Assembly: GCA_903772945.1 (NCBI GenBank)
Contig: CAICTM010000314.1
Location: 1-64,000, forward strand
Length of the DNA: 64,000 bases
Direction: 5' to 3'
Source: Seminavis robusta
Taxonomy: Eukaryota; Bacillariophyta; Bacillariophyceae; Naviculales; Naviculaceae
Shown: piece by piece, positions 32,260 to 43,196 of the stretch
Position numbering within the stretch: the stretch's first letter is position 1
How the letters are laid out: each line of letters opens with the position of its first letter
Notes under the pieces: generated by a model
Told to the model about the DNA's origin: nothing
The model's database searches: none
The model's input: only the letters and a program-made list of their open reading frames with translations
Position numbers and translations under genes: made by a program

Positions 32260-34222
32260 ATGACAGGAAGAAGCAGCAGCAGTCGTCGCCTGAAGAGTAC
32301 CGATGAGACGCAGAGCTCGTCGTCGAAGCGCCAAGGCCGCAGCAGCAGCAATCGTCGACTCGTACGTGCTAGTACAACAGAACCGACGACGAGACGCACT
32401 AGAGGATCGTCCTCCACTCGGTTGCCCACCAATAAGGACAGCAATAAAGAAGATGAACTGAGACAACTCCAGTTCCAGTCGTACGACTTTATCCGCAAGA
32501 GCTCGCGTCCGTTCGATCAATACTACGACTTGGGCACCATGCTGGGAGAGGGTGCCTTTGGTGCCGTTTATGCCTGCGAGCACAAGGCTACCGGCAACAC
32601 ACGCGCCGTCAAGATATTACCCAAGTCGGCTGCAGACGAAGAAGCCAATAAACTCGCCTACCAAGAATTCAAAATGATGGCAAAACTGGATCATCCCGTA
32701 AGTGTGTTGCTACCCACCGGTATCATGTATACCCCCCATCATGTTGATGTTATCTTATCTTATGTTATCTTACCCTCCTTTTTCTTTGTTATACCCCGTC
32801 TTATCTATCTTATCTTATTGTTTTGACGTAGAACATTGCCAAGACGTACGAACTGTTCGAAGACAACAACTGCTTCTACATTGTCACCGACTTGTACAAA
32901 GGAGGAGATCTATTTGATGTATTGGAGCAAAAGGGAACCCTTTCCGAATACGAAACTGCAATGGTGGTACGTACCTATCTGAAGGATCGAGGCAGAGATT
33001 CAACCAAATGATCCAACGAAGGGTATCTCACGTTTCTTCTACATTATTATTATCTATGTGATAGGCCAACAGCCTCATTATGAGTGTGGGTTATTGTCAC
33101 GAAAACAAACTCGTCCATCGGGATTTAAAACCCGAGAATGTCTTGCTTGAAATTGACGGAGATTTTGACTATGCCGGTGCCAAAGTGATTGACTTTGGGC
33201 TGGCGTGTTTTGAAAAGAAACGAGGCGACAAGTTTACCGAATCGCTCGGATCACTCGAGTACGTGGCACCGCAAGTATTGGCGTCGTGTTATGGCCGCGG
33301 CGCCGATGTCTGGAGTATCGGTGTCATATTGTATGTCTTGTTGGCCGGACATCCACCGTTTAATGGACATACCGATGCCGAAATTATTGCCGCCATTCAA
33401 AAGGGTGATTTCGTCTTTAGCAGTCCCAAATGGAACAATGTGTCCAAGGATGCCAAAGATTTTATCGAGAATTTGTTGACATTTGACGAAGAGGCACGAC
33501 CGTCGGCCGCCACCGCACTCACACACAAGTGGCTCGTCAAGATGCGCAAACAGCAACGCAAAGAACACGATGGAAAAATGTGGCAGACGTTGACGGAAGC
33601 ACTCAATGCGCTCGAAGGATTCCGCAGTCGACATTCCAAATTCAAGCAAGCCGTGGCTGTCTTGGTCGCAACGCAGTTCTTGACCAAGGAAGATCGAGAA
33701 TTGATTGATCCCCTCTTTCGAGAACTCGATGGTGGTTGTCGGGGCAGTATCACCAAGGAAGATCTGCTCAATGCTTTCTGGTGTACCGACTTTTTAAATG
33801 ATTCTCGAACCGAGGAGGATATGAAAAAAATCATGAAAGAAGTCAACTTTTCCAAAACGGGTTCGATTACGTACGCCGAATTCGCGGCCGTCGTCTTGCT
33901 CGAAACGGGACGCGTTGACAAGGACCGACTCAAAGTCGTCTTTGATTACTTTGATACGTCCAATAAGGGCGACATTGATTGGAGGAGCCTCGCCAAGGTA
34001 TTGTTCCCCGATCGTGGCAGTCGGTACGCCGAAACGGTGGGCAAAAAGATGATTGCCGAAGTTACGGATCAACGGTACATTTCCTTTTCGGCGTTCAAAA
34101 GGCTCATGCTGCCGTCGTCGTCGTCGTCGCGGTCCAGCAGAGAGAGTGACAACCGACAAAGCAACAAGGACCCCATAAAGGGAGATTTCCGAGCTTCCTC
34201 TTCGGCTGCCGTTGTGGCGTAG
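32260..34222 (+). CDS. Calcium-dependent protein kinase (CDPK-like)
   Basis: Three exons, 32260-32697, 32832-32966 and 33065-34222 (all phase 0), giving 576 aa. The N-terminus (1-80) is Ser/Arg/Thr-rich with no Gly2 myristoylation site. The Ser/Thr kinase domain spans about 86-346: glycine loop GEGAFGAVY, the VK of AVKILPK, HRDLKPENVLL, DFGLACF, and SLGSLEYVAPQVL (APQ replaces the usual APE), then DVWSIGVI. A junction helix and four EF-hand positions follow. The second hand (NFSKTGSITYAE) has full ligand spacing. The first (DGGCRGSITKED) and third (DTSNKGDIDWRS) have substitutions, and the fourth is degenerate. Calcium control may therefore be reduced. The C-terminus has a Ser run and a polar tail. 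It is the only intact gene in a 13-kb repeat-rich stretch. Confidence 0.92.
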
Positions 34223-34639
34223 AGGATCGATCGATCGAGACCGCGTGTCCATTGTACATTTTCATCTTCTAGTCTAGCTCAAGACTAAATCAAATAGATT
34301 GCTTGCTACTTTTACAAATGACGACTCGACTCGGCCTTAGTAGCAGCAGGAGGCACATGATCGAAGAGAACTAACCGGAGTAACTATAATTTGGTCTGGA
34401 CATTTCTTGTCCGCGAATGGAAAGACGAGCCCACTTTCTTGCAACCAATCTATCTTAATCTGACTTTGAAACTACTAGCAAGCTAAGAGCCTACTGGGAG
34501 GGGGGAACGAGTCACTCTTTGCTAAAATTGTATGAAACTAGAACTGTCTAATTTTGATTTAATTAATACCTTACCTGCCATCAAACATTTTAGTGTCCTT
34601 CATTGTGAGATCCCGGGCTCGCCTAGCCACTGGAACAGC
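34223..34639. other. Intergenic, nothing recognised
   Basis: AT-rich spacer between the kinase and the ankyrin relic. It has only short frames. Confidence 0.5.
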
Positions 34640-35700
34640 AGGACATGTGCATTAGTCCGGTGGACAACCATTTTCACGAGCCCACAATAGAACTTCCAAA
34701 TGCCCATTTTCAGCAGCATAGTCACATGTCCTTGCATCCCATGGACAACCATGTGCGCGAGCCCACTTTAGAATTTCCAAATGCCCATTTTGAGCAGAAT
34801 AAGCACATGTACGTTCATTCCATTGACAACCATTTCGGCGAGCCCATTTTAGAATTTCCAAATGCCCATTTTCAGCAGCATAGTCACATGTCCTTGCATC
34901 CCATGGACAACCAGTTTCACAAGCCCAACGTAGAGTTTCAAAATGCATTTTCAGCAGCAGATGCACTTGTCCTTGCATTCCATGGACAACCATTTTCACG
35001 AGCCCACTTCAGAATTTCCAAATGTCCATTTTTAGCAGCACGGGCACATGTCCAAGGATTCCAAGGACAATCATTTTCACGAGCCCACTTCAAAACTTCC
35101 AAATGGCCACCTGCAGCAGCAGGGGCGCATGTATCTGTATTCTATGGACAACCGTTCTCTCTTAACCATTGGAGCATTTCCGGCTGGTCATTTTCAGCAG
35201 CTGCAGCATACGACTGTATGGCCGGTTATCCCATGGAAATCCTCTTCGTCGTGCCCACTGCATGACCATAATATTTCCAATTTTTGCAATTGCAATGCAA
35301 ACTGCATCACAATCAGGTCCTTTGCTGGTGGAATTGTCCTTGAGCCAGTATTCTGCACGGGGCTGGCTACAGAATATTTCGCTGTAGAGTGTGTCTGTTG
35401 GGGAGCCACTGGGAGTATGCCATCTGAATGCATTGGGGATATCTTTAACCTATGATGGATTATTCTTGAGTTCAATTTTGCAGTACAGTACTCTTTGTAC
35501 AGTTGATTCATCATTCATCTTTTGGTTGACAGCTCCCAGAAAAGCGTACTGTCCAACGCCAACCAATGGTAGAATGTCTTGAATCCAAATCTCATTCTTG
35601 TCCAACAGAAGAGGAGACTCGGGCAGTACCTTCATCAGTATTAGTCTTAGAGCACCGACTACCCATACGGCAGACGTGGTGGCTGAAGTTGTGGCCAATG
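34640..35700 (-). pseudogene. Ankyrin-repeat protein pseudogene
   Basis: The minus strand keeps a recognisable gene of the algal ankyrin family. Its N-terminal part (35635 down to 35450) reads LLLDKNEIWIQDILPLVGVG, then QYAFLGAVNQKM. A shift leads to NQLYKEYC at about 35510. Further down come VMQWARRRGFPWD (about 35265) and then repeats of the type AAENGHLEILKWARENGCPW. At least six repeat units are visible between 35240 and 34650. An in-frame TAG occurs near 35150 (GCP-stop-NTDTC), and another frameshift falls near 34945. On the plus strand the same region shows a long repetitive frame, which is only a shadow of these units. Confidence 0.85.
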
Positions 35701-35854
35701 CTTGTAAAATTCACATCACCTTTGGCGGGTGAATGAGCTAATAAGTCTGCTGCTAAGCTGCTAAATGGTCCAACCCCTTTTAACCCCGGACGGTGTTGCT
35801 GTTCGGCCCGTGGGTTGGTTGGTACCTATGGTGCTGGTACAACCGGTGCGTATC

Positions 35855-35990
35855 CGGATATGCTAATCCACAGCACTACCAGTATGGCAGTAAGGTAGAA
35901 CAGGTACGTTCATGCTAATCAGCTGCACTACCAGTACCCGTATGGCAGTATGGTAGAATGGGTATGTTCATGCTAATCCGCAGCACTACC
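35855..35990. repeat. Tandem repeat, about 55-60 base units
   Basis: Three successive units begin GCTAATC (about 35860, 35914 and 35972), each followed by CAGCACTACCAGT or GCTGCACTACCAGT. The first two also carry ATGGCAGTA.GGTAGAA. The third runs into the retroelement tail. Confidence 0.75.
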
Positions 35991-36240
35991 AGTCATGTTC
36001 CAGCATCTCAAATGAGCGCTAGGGCACTGGGATGGTGGTGGCGCCCTCCACCTTTACGGCTAGTTGGTCCCTGCCCTCTCCCTCCCCTGGCTCTGTTTAC
36101 CCTTGGTCCTCCCCAGCCTGTTGTCTCCTCCTGTTGGCCTGCTCATTGGTTTTTATTCCCTGCTCCCCACTTGCTCACGCAGATTCATCCCCCCCACAGT
36201 AGTCCATCTGAACACTGCACCACTATTCCCAGATGATAGC
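35985..36240 (+). mobile_element. 5'-truncated non-LTR retrotransposon tail
   Basis: The start reads SHVPASQMSAR and, after a small frameshift, GHWDGGGALHLYG-stop. This matches the C-terminus of the reverse transcriptase ORF at 2570-2653 (SRVPAGTMSYRR, DADGALALFR). It is followed by a C/T-rich stretch to about 36220, like the tail after the first element. This is the expected remnant of an insertion truncated from its 5' end. Confidence 0.6.
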
Positions 36241-36941
36241 TCTGATACGCTAATGGTTTTACCTGATTTTTGAACAAACAGGTTTTCATATTTACAAGCC
36301 GGGGTTTCTGTTCTTAAATCTTAATTCTTGAATCCCAAATCAACAGTACCATCAAGAATTCTTCGGAACCATCAAGAATTAAATGGCACGATCAAGGGTT
36401 CTTTGGAACTAACAACAAATCAATGCTACCATCAACAATTCAATGGTACCATCAGAGAGACAGCGAGACCATTACTAATTGGTCCCCCCATTTCCAAATC
36501 TTTTCACATGATTAGTGAATATTTGCCACATGATTACCGAATGAAAGTATCCTAACTGACGTTAATTGTAATAGACCCACAATGGTTAGACTTAATCCCT
36601 AATCTTTGGGCCTATTAAGTTATGAGACTACCTATTTTGGAATGATAGTGATGAATGCAGAATAGCAATGCGGATTCGCCAATGGTAGACAAGAAAGTAC
36701 AAAGGGTCTATCTAATAGCTAATAAGTCACATTGTAACACATTTTTTCTAACGATTAGTTGTTGTATGTACCACCTGGACCAATTTTCTAGTTAAACTTC
36801 ACAGCGTTGCTTGATCAAGTCCATGGCAATGGCACACTCAGAAAAACCAGCACCAACTTGATTCTCGTTATCACCATCTGTGGTTGTAAATATGAATAGG
36901 ATAGGGGCAACATCCTTTTTTCTTGCTCTGCAATGAATCAC
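36241..36941. other. Intergenic with short degenerate tandem motifs
   Basis: Between about 36345 and 36470 the words ACCATCAAGAATT, TTCTTTGGAAC and AATGGTACCATC recur. This is a decayed short tandem repeat. No gene is seen. Confidence 0.5.
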
Positions 36942-37380
36942 TCCTTGTTGCTCAACAGTTTGAAGAGCACATGGTTTGTTTGGATTCCTGTCCCTCCTAT
37001 GACCCCATCTCTGTCACTGGATGTGGATTCCAAGGAGTTACTGCTGGCAGCACCTGCTAGGAAAGAGATTTATCGCATGGTGAGTTCAGGCCATCAAATA
37101 ACAAATTCAGTTTTCTTGGTAGCTTACTCGATATTATTCAGATCTCATCAATCCGGTTAGCATGCTCATCCCGACTCGATGTTATTAAAGCCTTGTAGAC
37201 TCTTTCCTTGTTGCTCAACAGTTGTTTTCTTGCTCCTGTCTCTGTCAATGGGTGTGAATTCCGAGGAGCTACTGCTAGCAGCACCTGCTAATAATGAGAA
37301 AGAGATTTGTCACATGGTGAGTTCAGGCCATCAAATAGTAATCAGTTCAGTTAACTCAGAAGCTTACTCACGTCGCTTGT
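36942..37380 (+). repeat. Tandem duplication of an exon-like unit
   Basis: Two direct copies 263 bases apart (36942 and 37205). Each begins TCCTTGTTGCTCAACAG, like a splice acceptor. Each contains a conserved peptide (LDVDSKELLLAAPARKEIYRM and MGVNSEELLLAAPANNEKEI) and ends CATG followed by GTGAGTTCAGGCCATCAAATA, like a donor. Conservation of the peptide and of both splice-like borders suggests a duplicated exon. I find no flanking coding exons, so it may be a relic. Confidence 0.6.
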
Positions 37381-39439
37381 ACTAGCTCTACTTGTATTCT
37401 TCAAAATCACTATTTGATCAGCAACAAAATGCACGATAAGACAAAACAGCTTGTTAGTAGTCCACCCCACAGTTTCACCGATGTTAGACCAGTCGTCAAT
37501 AATCAGCATGCTTACTTTTCTGCCATCGTCGCAACTTACTTTGCTTGTTTTCTGGTGCAAAACAATGAGGCAAGCATCATACTCGGTAAAATAGACAGTA
37601 AGTCTCTCCCAATGCCCCCAGTTCTTTTTTAGTGCGCCTGCCTGCTGCTTTTTTATCTAAACATCCATGTTTTTAAATGGATCGCTAGATGGATCTTACA
37701 GTTTTTTAGAAGGCATGCGTGCTGGATCGTCTTTGTTATGTTTGCTCTTGCAGTTACAGGGAGGTCTGACGTGCTAGATAGACTCTATGCATCATTTGTC
37801 TCATATTTTGGCAAATAAACTGATCTAGAAGAATTTTCGTCAGCCACTTGCTCCTGCTCATTTTATGTCGATATGTTTCAATGCTTTTACTGTGATTATT
37901 CATTCAAAGTTTACCTTTCTCTAGATGCACATACATGTAAAACCCTACCACCAGATCAATAGTGAATTTATACACAGGCTGCAGTGCTCAGAACCAGGGG
38001 GGTATGTTAGGAATGCCACAAGAACTAGCACACATCCAGCACCAGATGTCGGACAAACTATATAGACAAGGGGCTATGAATATTTTCAATGGACCCCAAG
38101 AAGAACCAAACCGGAGTAACAATAATATAAACAGTACAGATGACCACGAAGTTTCATTAGTAGGGGCGAATGGGTCAGATCCATAATAAGAGTAGTAGTA
38201 GACGGCGCAACTGACAATGTCCAACAATGAGGATGCTGCAATTGCCACGTTTCCCAGTGAGGATAATGAGAGTGAGATTGTAGTATCATAGATTTAACAA
38301 CTACGTACTGATAATGCAAGCTGGCTATCTGGATGCTCTCGAAGTATGCTTCCTCTTCTGCTTCATCGGATGAATTGATTGCTGGAACGTTGTTGTTGTT
38401 GTCAGCGGTAGTATTTGTGGTTTTGAGGGTGCTTGTGAATGGGTTGGGTTCATCCAATAGACTGTCACACCCCCAGCTTCGATACTGGCAATTTAGCAGT
38501 TAGCTGTTTGGCAGAGGGGGATGTCATTGTTGGTAGGCATTTGACGATTGACAATGCGTTTGGCCTGTAGCTAGCTTTACTAGTTGAGCTTGGTAGTACG
38601 TTACAGGTGCAGCTTTTTTCTGTACTCTTCTTCTCTTTGGTCATCTCTGCCTGGCTGGTCCTTCCTCACGGTACAGGCATTGAACTCTACTTGGTTGCCC
38701 AAAAGCATGGCAGAGCATGGTTGCAGGTAGCATTGATGGCAGGCAGTACTGTGCGTCAGTTGCTTTGTGGCCGCTTCTGTTGTTTCTTCCATGCTGGCTG
38801 TTTGGTAGTTGCTGTGCATGAATACAGACAGCTCCAGCTCGTGTACAAATATGCATTTGTCAAACGGTACACTCTGGAAGTTGGTCATTGGCTGGCTTCG
38901 ACATGTTGCCTATAGCCTTCTCAATTTTGAGCTATTTCATCTTCTGCTGGGCCGAGGATGCATCTGATGACGGATACTATTTTCCTCCCCAATCAGGGAA
39001 GCTCAGACGACTCTGGATGGACACACACACAGCTATCTTTCCAGAGTTTTCTATTGACAATCCCATCATGGGCGGTAGCTATCTGGATGAGAGCTATAGA
39101 TACTATGTTCTTTCTTGGTGGCCAGCATCAGTGTTCTCTAAATGTGGCTTTGGCGCATGTGGTACATAGTAGTGCTCGGTCGGATAAAAGGTTCGTTACT
39201 GGCTGATACTATTTCAAGCACATGGATCGACATGGTATATGCCCCGTCAAGAACATATGTGCTTCACTTTTGTGCAGTTCTCAACAAAGACACACATACA
39301 AATTTATACTAAGTACTAAAAGATAAAATCAGTTGGCTGCAGACGATTATATATGAATAAGAACATGCTGATGCATTCATGCCCATGTAGCTTGATCCCA
39401 GTTCACAGAAGTACATTCAGAAGACAATGCATTTAGAGT
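37381..39439. other. Gene-poor region; possible relic at 38280-38460
   Basis: No intact gene. On the minus strand 38457-38280 reads NPFTSTLKTTNTTADNNNN, then INSSDEAEEEAYFES. A diverged relative of this stretch (YLSDSEEEGSML) and of its AGATTTAACAACTAC flank occurs at 40350-40500. The pair may be N-terminal remnants of a transposase-like gene, but this is a guess. Confidence 0.4.
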
Positions 39440-40105
39440 TCAATCTCTTTGGGGTCGATATCATCAAACTGGCAAGTCGACAACTGACTTCGGCAACACA
39501 GAATTTTGTTTCCTCGTGCCACATGTGTTCCCTTGATCAGCAGGGAATACTGTCCATGACCAAATGGCACCCTGCGGACACGCTCATGGGCTTCAGGAGC
39601 GGCCAGTTCCATCCCTTCATGTCGATCCATGATACCGGCTGTTGGCGGCAAATCCCAACAACAGAAATCTTGTCTTTTACACCCATGTCCACCTCGATCG
39701 GCAGACAACCTTTATCCAGACCAATTGGCACCCTACGGACATGCTCATGGGCTCAGGCAGCGGCCAGTTCCATCTCCTTCGTGTCGAAACCATGATACCG
39801 CATGTCGGCGGCAAATCCAACAACAGAAATTTGCTTTGGCCCCGTGTGCCACCTCGATCGGCAGACAACCTTCATCCAGACCAATTGGCACCCTGCGGAC
39901 ACGCTCATGGGCTAGGAGCGGCCAGTTCCATCTCCTTCAGTCGACCATGATACCGGCATGTCGCGGCAGATCCCAACAACAGAAATCTTGTCTTTTCACA
40001 CCTCATGCGCCACCAGACCGGCAGAGGACCCTGACCAACTGCCACCCTGCGGACATGCTCATGGGGTCGGTATGGCCTAGTTCCATCTCCTTGGAGTCAA
40101 TCTTA
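39440..40105 (-). repeat. Minisatellite of 154-161 base units, about four copies
   Basis: The anchor CGGCCAGTTCCATC recurs at about 39600, 39761 and 39919, with a degenerate copy at about 40073. Each unit contains CATGATACCGGC, CCCAACAACAGAAATC, CACCTCGATCGGCAGACAACC and CACCCTGCGGACACGCTCATGG. Read on the minus strand the units give similar peptides (KEMELAAPEAHERVRRVP; PISVVGI-like), but unit length is not a multiple of three, so frames drift. It was probably derived from a coding fragment. Confidence 0.8.
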
Positions 40106-40229
40106 CATCACCATCTTATCTATTGATCGATAATAACAACGGCAACTTTAGTAAGAAGGTATCCATAACCCCCTATCTCTAATTGAGTCAAGTGTTCTTT
40201 GGAAAAAAGTATCTTTGGGTCAACCCTGG

Positions 40230-40286
40230 CCCTAGCGTGGTTGGTCAAAAAAGAGAATTTCTCTTTTCTGACCAACCACGCTAGGG
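40230..40286. repeat. Near-perfect 57-base palindrome
   Basis: The left arm 40230-40257 starts CCCTAGCGTGGTTGGTCA. The right arm 40259-40286 is its complement with one mismatch in 28 positions, around a single central base (40258). The arms can be extended imperfectly outward (CAACC on the left, GGTGGTTG on the right). Confidence 0.9.
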
Positions 40287-41472
40287 TTAGGTGGTTGCTC
40301 TTTAATAGGTTGTTCTTCTAAATCTTTTGCTGCCTTCAATGCCACAAAGTACTAAGTAGAGATTTAACAACTACAATTACCTATTGACAACGCCATATCT
40401 ACTCAAAGCATGCTTCCTTCCTCCTCTGAATCAGAAAGGTAATCAACTGCACTGGTACGGGTAGTGGGTTTGGTAGCGGTGTATCTTCTTTGGGTTTCTC
40501 AGAAGAGAATCTACCCTAGCAGTTTCATAACAGCAGGAGTAGCAGCGGTTCTTTGTTGTTGACTTCTACACGCTGTTGATGTACGAGTGTGTGACAAAGC
40601 CATGCACAACTAATTGGGATTGGGATAATTGAATGAACCAATCGAGAATCATCAGTGCAGAACCAGTAATTGTATTTCCAATGAACAATGCTCTAAAATG
40701 AATCTGGAACAGAGATCCTGGTCAGTGACGGTGGTGCAGAGTTTCGTTGGTGGTGGCAACGAATTGGCATTGTGAATCTACCACTAGAGCTTCTGACTGT
40801 ATGAAACATAATGGGATAACCTTTTGTTATTGAGCCAAACTATTACTCAATGTATTTTTTAGAACAAATAATACGATTGATGAACAGGCAGTAGTATACC
40901 GAATGTCGATTGGTAAATACCATTCCATGTTAGATATTAGATCTTGTAATGGTAAAATACCATTGTTGGCTGGATTTGGATCGGCCAATGTGAAAAACAG
41001 ATTGCTGAATGGGGATCCTGCCGTGTAATAGTGGTGCAGAGTTCAGATGTTGATACAAAATTATCCAGTAGCATTATGGGCCCACTAAAGAAGGTTTAAT
41101 TGAACTAGTGCTTTAGATTTGCCCAGTATGAGTACATGATAGTTTGACAACATGGTTGATGAGTGTTTGCCGCCCCACGAGAGACCACAAAGCTGCACGA
41201 TGCATGATGAATAACACGGAGAATGATGTAGGTATCCAAATTGTGGAGGGAGTAAGGTCAAAGATTTAAAGGGGAAATCGAAAGAAGACTTTTAATAAAA
41301 TTTTAAAAAGAAGCAACCATTATCGTGATAATGGTCATCCAGCATGATCCTCGTGTCTCGTGTCCTCGCGTCATCTCTACCCCTAACCCAAGCTCGGCTA
41401 GGTAGATAATTTCCCTGTCCCTCTCTAAACCCCCTATTAGTACTTCTCAAACCGGGAGAGCTGTTCGGGCCA
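40287..41472. other. Intergenic, no gene seen
   Basis: AT-rich sequence with stop codons in all frames. It includes the 40350-40500 partner of the relic at 38280-38460 and repeated phrases such as GATCCTG.C.GTG...GTGGTGCAGAGTT (about 40716 and 41016). Confidence 0.5.
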
Positions 41473-41531
41473 GAATCGAATCGAATCGAATCGAATCGAA
41501 CCGGTAGAGTTAGAGTTTCGATTCGATTCGA
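41473..41531. repeat. Inverted pentanucleotide microsatellite
   Basis: GAATC units at 41473-41500 are followed, after about 15 bases, by the complementary TTCGA/GATTC units at 41516-41531. Together they can fold into a hairpin about 110 bases upstream of the first glycosyltransferase start codon. Confidence 0.75.
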
Positions 41532-41643
41532 TGAGGATCCGTTTATCCGTTTGGCTTCTTCTGTAATCTTTGCCTTGCCTGTGAAGCCGGTGCAGGGCAG
41601 GAAAATCGTGGCTTTTTCCGCTCTTCCAATAGACCTGGCCACC

Positions 41644-42930
41644 ATGACACTATTGCTGGTCGGTGAACAACAGCGATGGCTACCAGTACCGGGTTCTCAG
41701 AGAGCTCTACGTGTATGGATTTCCCTCTGTGCAGCGCTGGTGTTGATACAACTGTCACAAGTGCCCTCCCTATCGCAAAACTACTGGACCAGAAGGGACG
41801 ACAACATGAACGACATGGAGTTGCAGTTCCACACACAACGGCTTCAAGTACTCCAAAATGTGGAGGAATCCAACCTTTTGGACTGGGGAGCCTATCATGA
41901 CTTTCACCAGTATCTGGATCATTTTGATTTCTATGTACTGAACAAGACAGCAGATCCTTCACCACCACTGCATCAACTGACCAACTACAGCTACTTTCAT
42001 CTCCCCGACGAGAAGGGGGCTGATGGTTTGTGTTGGGCAGCCAAGTTGTTTTACAAGCACTATCAACAACCAAATGCTACGGCTTTGCCACATGTTCTGT
42101 TTGCCTATCTCAATCGAGATTGGGGTGCCTTTTCTGTCAAGTGGCTGGCTGGAGTCTATCTTCATCCAGACTACACCGAGAGACTTGCCAAGAAGCAAAA
42201 GGAATGCTATGATCAAAATGGCAACAATATACTTGATTTATACTTGAACCATCCCAATACCAAGGCTGTCATCACTACCCAAGCACATGATGTTTCATAT
42301 GAAAAGGGCCATTCCATTGCCTTGGGATTGGAAGCATCTGTACGAGCCAACTTGATTTCCAGGCTACTCCAACAACAACAGCCCCACCAACCAAGGCCTG
42401 TCCTGCTATACATTAATTACCGGGAATGGGAGTTTCGCACAGCACCTCTGCAGCCTCTGCACGAACGACTGCAAGTACCCAACAGCTATCAGCGGCAGTG
42501 GGACCCTCATAACGTCGATCCAGCAACCTTTCTCCGTCCATTGACTCGTCTCCACCAAATTCATCAAAGCATTCTAGAATTTGTGCGCCACAAGATATTA
42601 AGAATTCCCCTTTCCCAGGAAACACAGTATTTTCACAACATTAGTCATGCCAAGTTTATGCTTTCCCCTGTGGGGTGGGGAATGGATTGCTACCGGAACT
42701 ATGAAATGTTGTACATGGGCACCATTCCCGTGATCGAGACCCGGAATCACACCCACAACAGATGGTTTCGTGTTTTTGATGACCTCCCAGTGGCATTCAT
42801 TGATCACTATGACAACCTGACAAATGAATGGCTGGAGGCGGAATACAGGAGGATATTGCAGGGCTCCTATCGTTGGGAAAAACTGACCAAACAGTACTGG
42901 GTGAATTTTACCAAGGCATTTGTGGAATGA
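41644..42930 (+). CDS. Exostosin-like glycosyltransferase, tandem copy 1
   Basis: A single exon of 428 aa. The ATG at 41644 has an ideal context (GCCACCATGA), and no other ATG lies upstream in frame. It is a type II membrane protein: a short cytosolic part, a signal anchor at about 21-40 (LRVWISLCAALVLIQLSQV), then a lumenal domain. The C-terminal motif AKFMLSPVGWGMDCYRNYE followed by MLYMGTIPVIET is the nucleotide-sugar-binding signature of exostosin/GT47-like enzymes. Several Asn-X-Ser/Thr sites are present (NKT, NYS, NAT, NHT). The sugar and acceptor are unknown; a Golgi role in wall or glycoprotein glycan synthesis is likely. It is a tandem duplicate of 44265-45551, with identical length. 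Confidence 0.8.
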   Translation: MTLLLVGEQQRWLPVPGSQRALRVWISLCAALVLIQLSQVPSLSQNYWTRRDDNMNDMELQFHTQRLQVLQNVEESNLLDWGAYHDFHQYLDHFDFYVLNKTADPSPPLHQLTNYSYFHLPDEKGADGLCWAAKLFYKHYQQPNATALPHVLFAYLNRDWGAFSVKWLAGVYLHPDYTERLAKKQKECYDQNGNNILDLYLNHPNTKAVITTQAHDVSYEKGHSIALGLEASVRANLISRLLQQQQPHQPRPVLLYINYREWEFRTAPLQPLHERLQVPNSYQRQWDPHNVDPATFLRPLTRLHQIHQSILEFVRHKILRIPLSQETQYFHNISHAKFMLSPVGWGMDCYRNYEMLYMGTIPVIETRNHTHNRWFRVFDDLPVAFIDHYDNLTNEWLEAEYRRILQGSYRWEKLTKQYWVNFTKAFVE

Positions 42931-42989
42931 ATTGATTGCAGAAGGAAGGATCCGAGGGACAGTAGATCATCCAGAAGCTACCTTGACAA

Positions 42990-43196
42990 TTGTCATTACC
43001 TAATCTATCGGTACCGTAGGTCATTGGGTCAACGCAAATATGGACTGGTAGTTGTAAGCACAAGCAAAAGGCTTCTACTTTTTCTTTAGACGTGGTAACC
43101 ATCGCAGTTGTCATTACCAAATCTATACCGGTACCGTAGGTCATTGGGTCAACGCAAACATGGACTGGTAGTTGTACGCACAAGCAAAAGGTTTCT
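42990..43196. repeat. Tandem duplication, 120-base period
   Basis: 42990-43078 and 43109-43196 match closely (TTGTCATTACC.AATCTAT, GGTACCGTAGGTCATTGGG, TCAACGCAAA.ATGGACTGG, TAGTTGTA.GCACAAGCAAAAGG). The copies lie just downstream of the first glycosyltransferase. Confidence 0.85.

Noticed and set aside
34645-35265. Long repetitive plus-strand frame of 206 codons
   Set aside because: It is the complement of ankyrin repeats that read properly on the minus strand; its repetitiveness is inherited from them.
38888-39169. Plus-strand frame with a hydrophobic start
   Set aside because: No family resemblance, poor context, and embedded in a region full of relics.
39427-40126. Overlapping plus-strand frames in the minisatellite
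   Set aside because: Unit length is not a multiple of three, so frames shift between units; treated as repeat DNA.
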